Source: Flavobacterium sp. (GTDB taxonomy: Bacteria; Bacteroidota; Bacteroidia; Flavobacteriales; Flavobacteriaceae). From it: a DNA stretch of 64,000 bases. The position numbers were made by a program, and so were the translations under genes. Positions within the stretch are counted from its first letter, which is position 1. Each line of letters starts with the position of its first letter. Under the pieces are notes generated by a model. That model was not told where the DNA came from, searched no databases, and saw only the letters and a list, made by a program, of their open reading frames with translations. The stretch covers positions 51,830-115,829 of the forward strand of contig NZ_SEBR01000014.1 of NCBI RefSeq assembly GCF_004295795.1, in the 5' to 3' direction. This document shows, one piece after another, positions 62,511 to 64,000 of this stretch.

Positions 62511-62544
62511 AGGATTCTATATTTTTGAACCATAATCGACCAAT

Positions 62545-63225
62545 ATGAGATTCGCAAGCGCGTTTTTGCTTTTGTTATTTTTCGGATTCAACGTCCAGGC
62601 GCAAATCACTCCAAAAGACAGTACACTGTCCGATTTCAACAAAGCCGAACAGGATTCCCTCTTGGAATATATGCTCGAGGACGTCTACATCGGCAAAGAC
62701 CAACTCAATTATGCCGACAAAAAGGAATTCCTGATTTTACAGAATCGCGTCTACAAGGTTTGGCCTTATGCGAGGATGGCTTCGGAACGCCTGATGATGT
62801 TGGATCGCAATATGTCCAAACTCAAAACCGAGAAGGAAAAGAAGAAATACTACAAGATTGTGGAAGATTATATAGAGAACGAATTCTCTGAAAAACTCAA
62901 GAAACTTTCGCGCAAACAAGGTCAAATCCTGATCAAATTGATCTACAGGCAAACCGGACGCACGACTTTCTCCATCATCAAGGACTACAAAAGCGGATGG
63001 AAAGCGTTTTGGTCGAGCAATACAGCCAAAGTTTTCGACCTCGATCTCAAAAGAGGTTACGATCCTTACACGGTGAACGAGGACTATCTCATCGAAACGA
63101 TCCTGCAGCGTGCCTTCCAAAGCGGCAGACTCCAAAAGCAGGAAGCGGTGAAACCGGCCGATATTGGCGAGCTCGATAAGTATTGGACGGGCAAGGCTAT
63201 CGAACAGGCGCAGAAGAAAGAGTAG
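62545..63225 (+). CDS. DUF4294 family exported protein
   Basis: A 226-residue precursor with a signal peptide (MRFASAFLLLLFFGFNVQAQ). It matches the Bacteroidota DUF4294 family: EDVYIGK near residue 47, RVYKVWPYARMASERL, and LIKLIYRQTGRTTF, followed by KAFWSSNTAKVFDLDLKR and DPYTVNEDYLIE. It is commonly found next to the M42 aminopeptidase gene in this phylum, as here. The function is unknown; helical and periplasmic. Confidence 0.88.
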   Translation: MRFASAFLLLLFFGFNVQAQITPKDSTLSDFNKAEQDSLLEYMLEDVYIGKDQLNYADKKEFLILQNRVYKVWPYARMASERLMMLDRNMSKLKTEKEKKKYYKIVEDYIENEFSEKLKKLSRKQGQILIKLIYRQTGRTTFSIIKDYKSGWKAFWSSNTAKVFDLDLKRGYDPYTVNEDYLIETILQRAFQSGRLQKQEAVKPADIGELDKYWTGKAIEQAQKKE

Positions 63226-63237
63226 TACATATTATAT

Positions 63238-63267
63238 AAGACGGTTTTTGGCCGTCTTTTTTTTTAG
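63238..63267 (+). terminator. Terminator of the DUF4294 gene
   Basis: AAGACGG (63238-63244) pairs with CCGTCTT (63252-63258) around TTTTTGG, followed by a long T-run (63257-63265). It lies 13 bp after the DUF4294 stop. Confidence 0.9.
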
Positions 63268-63482
63268 TAGCAGTGGCGGTTGCAGAAGCAGTTGCAGTGG
63301 CGGTAGCAGAAGCAGAAGCAGAAGCAGTAGCAGTAGCAGTAGCAGTAGCAGTAGCAGTAGCAGTAGCAGTAGCAGTAGCAGTAGCAGTAGCAGTAGCAGT
63401 AGCAGTAGCAGTAGCAGTAGCAGAAGCAGAAGTAGTAGCAGTGGCGGTGGCTGTGGCGGAAGCAAAAGAGTAGCAGTTGCAG
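63268..63482. repeat. Hexanucleotide repeat GTAGCA with degenerate flanks
   Basis: A core of about 16 exact copies of the 6-bp unit GTAGCA (about 63325-63422) is flanked on each side by imperfect units in which GTAGCA alternates with GAAGCA, GTTGCA and GTGGCG. In one direction it reads as Val-Ala and in another as poly-Leu, and all frames across it are artefacts of the repeat. It starts directly after the DUF4294 terminator. Confidence 0.95.
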
Positions 63483-63917
63483 ATGCGGCAGAAATGACAT
63501 ATAAAAAACATTTTGCCGAAAGCTATTTCACGAAATGCATTTCCATAACTATTTTCCACAATCCTTTTCCGGCGCGGTTTGCCTGCCACTGCCACTGCAA
63601 CTGCCAACTTTTATCAGGGCGTGCCGGCGGCCGTTTCCCAAGAGCCGATCCCGAAAAAATTTCCTATCGTCCTCCAAGACGCGCGATCGGAGGCCGCCGT
63701 CGGGCTGGAGGCGCTCGCTTTTTGCCCGGGAAAACCCGTTTGGCCGCCAAAACTCGAGTCAGGCAAAAGAGCTCAGACAACGCCGCCATCCCTCACGCGG
63801 AGGTCGCACGTGGCGCAATCCTTAGAAACCGGGAAAAAACTTTTGCGCGCAAGAATCGGCTTTCCAGCGACTTACGTGAGGGCGTGAAAAAACTTCGAAA
63901 AAAACCTTGCCGAAAAC
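63483..63917. other. GC-rich gene-free stretch
   Basis: About 430 bp with no convincing gene. It is clearly richer in G and C than the rest of the window, with several GGCCG, GCCGCC and CGCGG words, and includes CTGCCACTGCCACTGCAACTGCC near 63586, which is a relic of the nearby repeat in inverse sense. Short frames (63535-63825, 63579-63887) have unusual composition and no recognisable motif. Confidence 0.4.
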
Positions 63918-63947
63918 TTGCAGAAACGAAAAAGCGTGCTACTTTTG
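63918..63947 (+). promoter_or_regulatory. Consensus promoter at the window end
   Basis: TTG (63918-63920), a 19-nt gap and TACTTTTG (63940-63947) match the Bacteroidetes consensus exactly and are followed by CACCCGC, a downstream word I associate with promoters of stable RNA or highly expressed genes in this group. The window ends with AAAGGAGGTT (63991-64000), a strong Shine-Dalgarno-like sequence that is unusual for Bacteroidota. The target gene lies beyond the edge. Confidence 0.65.
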
Positions 63948-64000
63948 CACCCGCATTCAGCAACAAGTTCATCGGCATACTGGCAACAAGAAAGGAGGTT

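Noticed and set aside
63197..63607. Long minus-strand and plus-strand frames rich in Ala-Thr, Val-Ala or poly-Leu
   Set aside because: They are translations of the hexanucleotide repeat in various frames, with no start context or conserved part.
63991..64000. AAAGGAGG at the window end as part of a 16S rRNA end or anti-Shine-Dalgarno
   Set aside because: The 16S rRNA end would need the preceding conserved sequence, which is not present; the element is more likely a ribosome binding site or chance.

Overview
The window comes from a gliding member of the Bacteroidota, most likely Flavobacterium or a close relative. The evidence is a subtype iii (Bacteroidetes-type) type VI secretion system (T6SS), the gliding genes gldF and gldG, Bacteroidetes-type promoters (TTG, then about 19-23 nt, then TAnnTTTG), weak ribosome binding sites and the family content of the housekeeping genes. 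No rRNA, tRNA, CRISPR array, insertion sequence or integrase was recognised.

Region 1 (1-19956) is a T6SS locus built as two divergent arms around about 5.56-5.88 kb. The minus arm encodes an NlpC/P60-like lipoprotein, a TssG-like protein, TssN, TssK, TssO and the ClpV/TssH ATPase, which runs off the left edge. The plus arm encodes a membrane-anchored PKD-domain protein, the sheath TssB-TssC, two Hcp/TssD tube proteins, VgrG/TssI and a cargo module. The cargo module holds a DUF2931 lipoprotein, a DUF2235 (Tle1-type) lipase, an orphan protein, a DUF4280 PAAR-like tip, a large peptidoglycan-degrading effector (peptidoglycan-binding, M15 peptidase and GH19 domains) and two exported proteins that look like its immunity proteins. 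TssE, TssF and TssR-sized genes are not seen here.

Region 2 (20.1-26.4 kb) is one pentose phosphate operon, tkt-rpiB-gnd-zwf-pgl, with a consensus promoter in front and a strong terminator behind. Region 3 (26.9-35.1 kb) is an island of poorly known genes: two paralogous acidic proteins, an arrestin/Spo0M-like protein, ankyrin repeats, small membrane proteins and exported proteins. One gene there appears shortened by an in-frame stop.

Region 4 (35.8-43.8 kb) is a tightly packed ergothioneine operon: egtD, a VOC protein, egtB, a mercuric-reductase-like disulfide reductase, an EgtV/OpuCA-type ABC ATPase, a fused permease and substrate-binding protein, and a DHA2-type MFS transporter. The binding domain of the fused protein has its two halves in swapped order compared with OpuCC-type proteins. 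It therefore joins synthesis, import or salvage, possible redox recycling and possible export.

Region 5 (44.0-46.0 kb) pairs an RsbQ-like hydrolase with a PAS-histidine-kinase-like protein that has a degenerate ATP-binding motif. Region 6 (46-63.2 kb) is mostly housekeeping: mnmE, a universal stress protein, an aldehyde dehydrogenase, dnaN, gldF-gldG with a SAM hydroxide adenosyltransferase and an ABM-domain protein, phoH, purC, an M42 aminopeptidase and DUF4294. It also holds a clear homologue of the leptospiral surface protein LipL32 that lacks a lipobox. Simple repeats lie at 48.5, 50.1-50.3 and 63.3-63.5 kb. The last 0.5 kb is GC-rich, without a gene, and ends in a consensus promoter.
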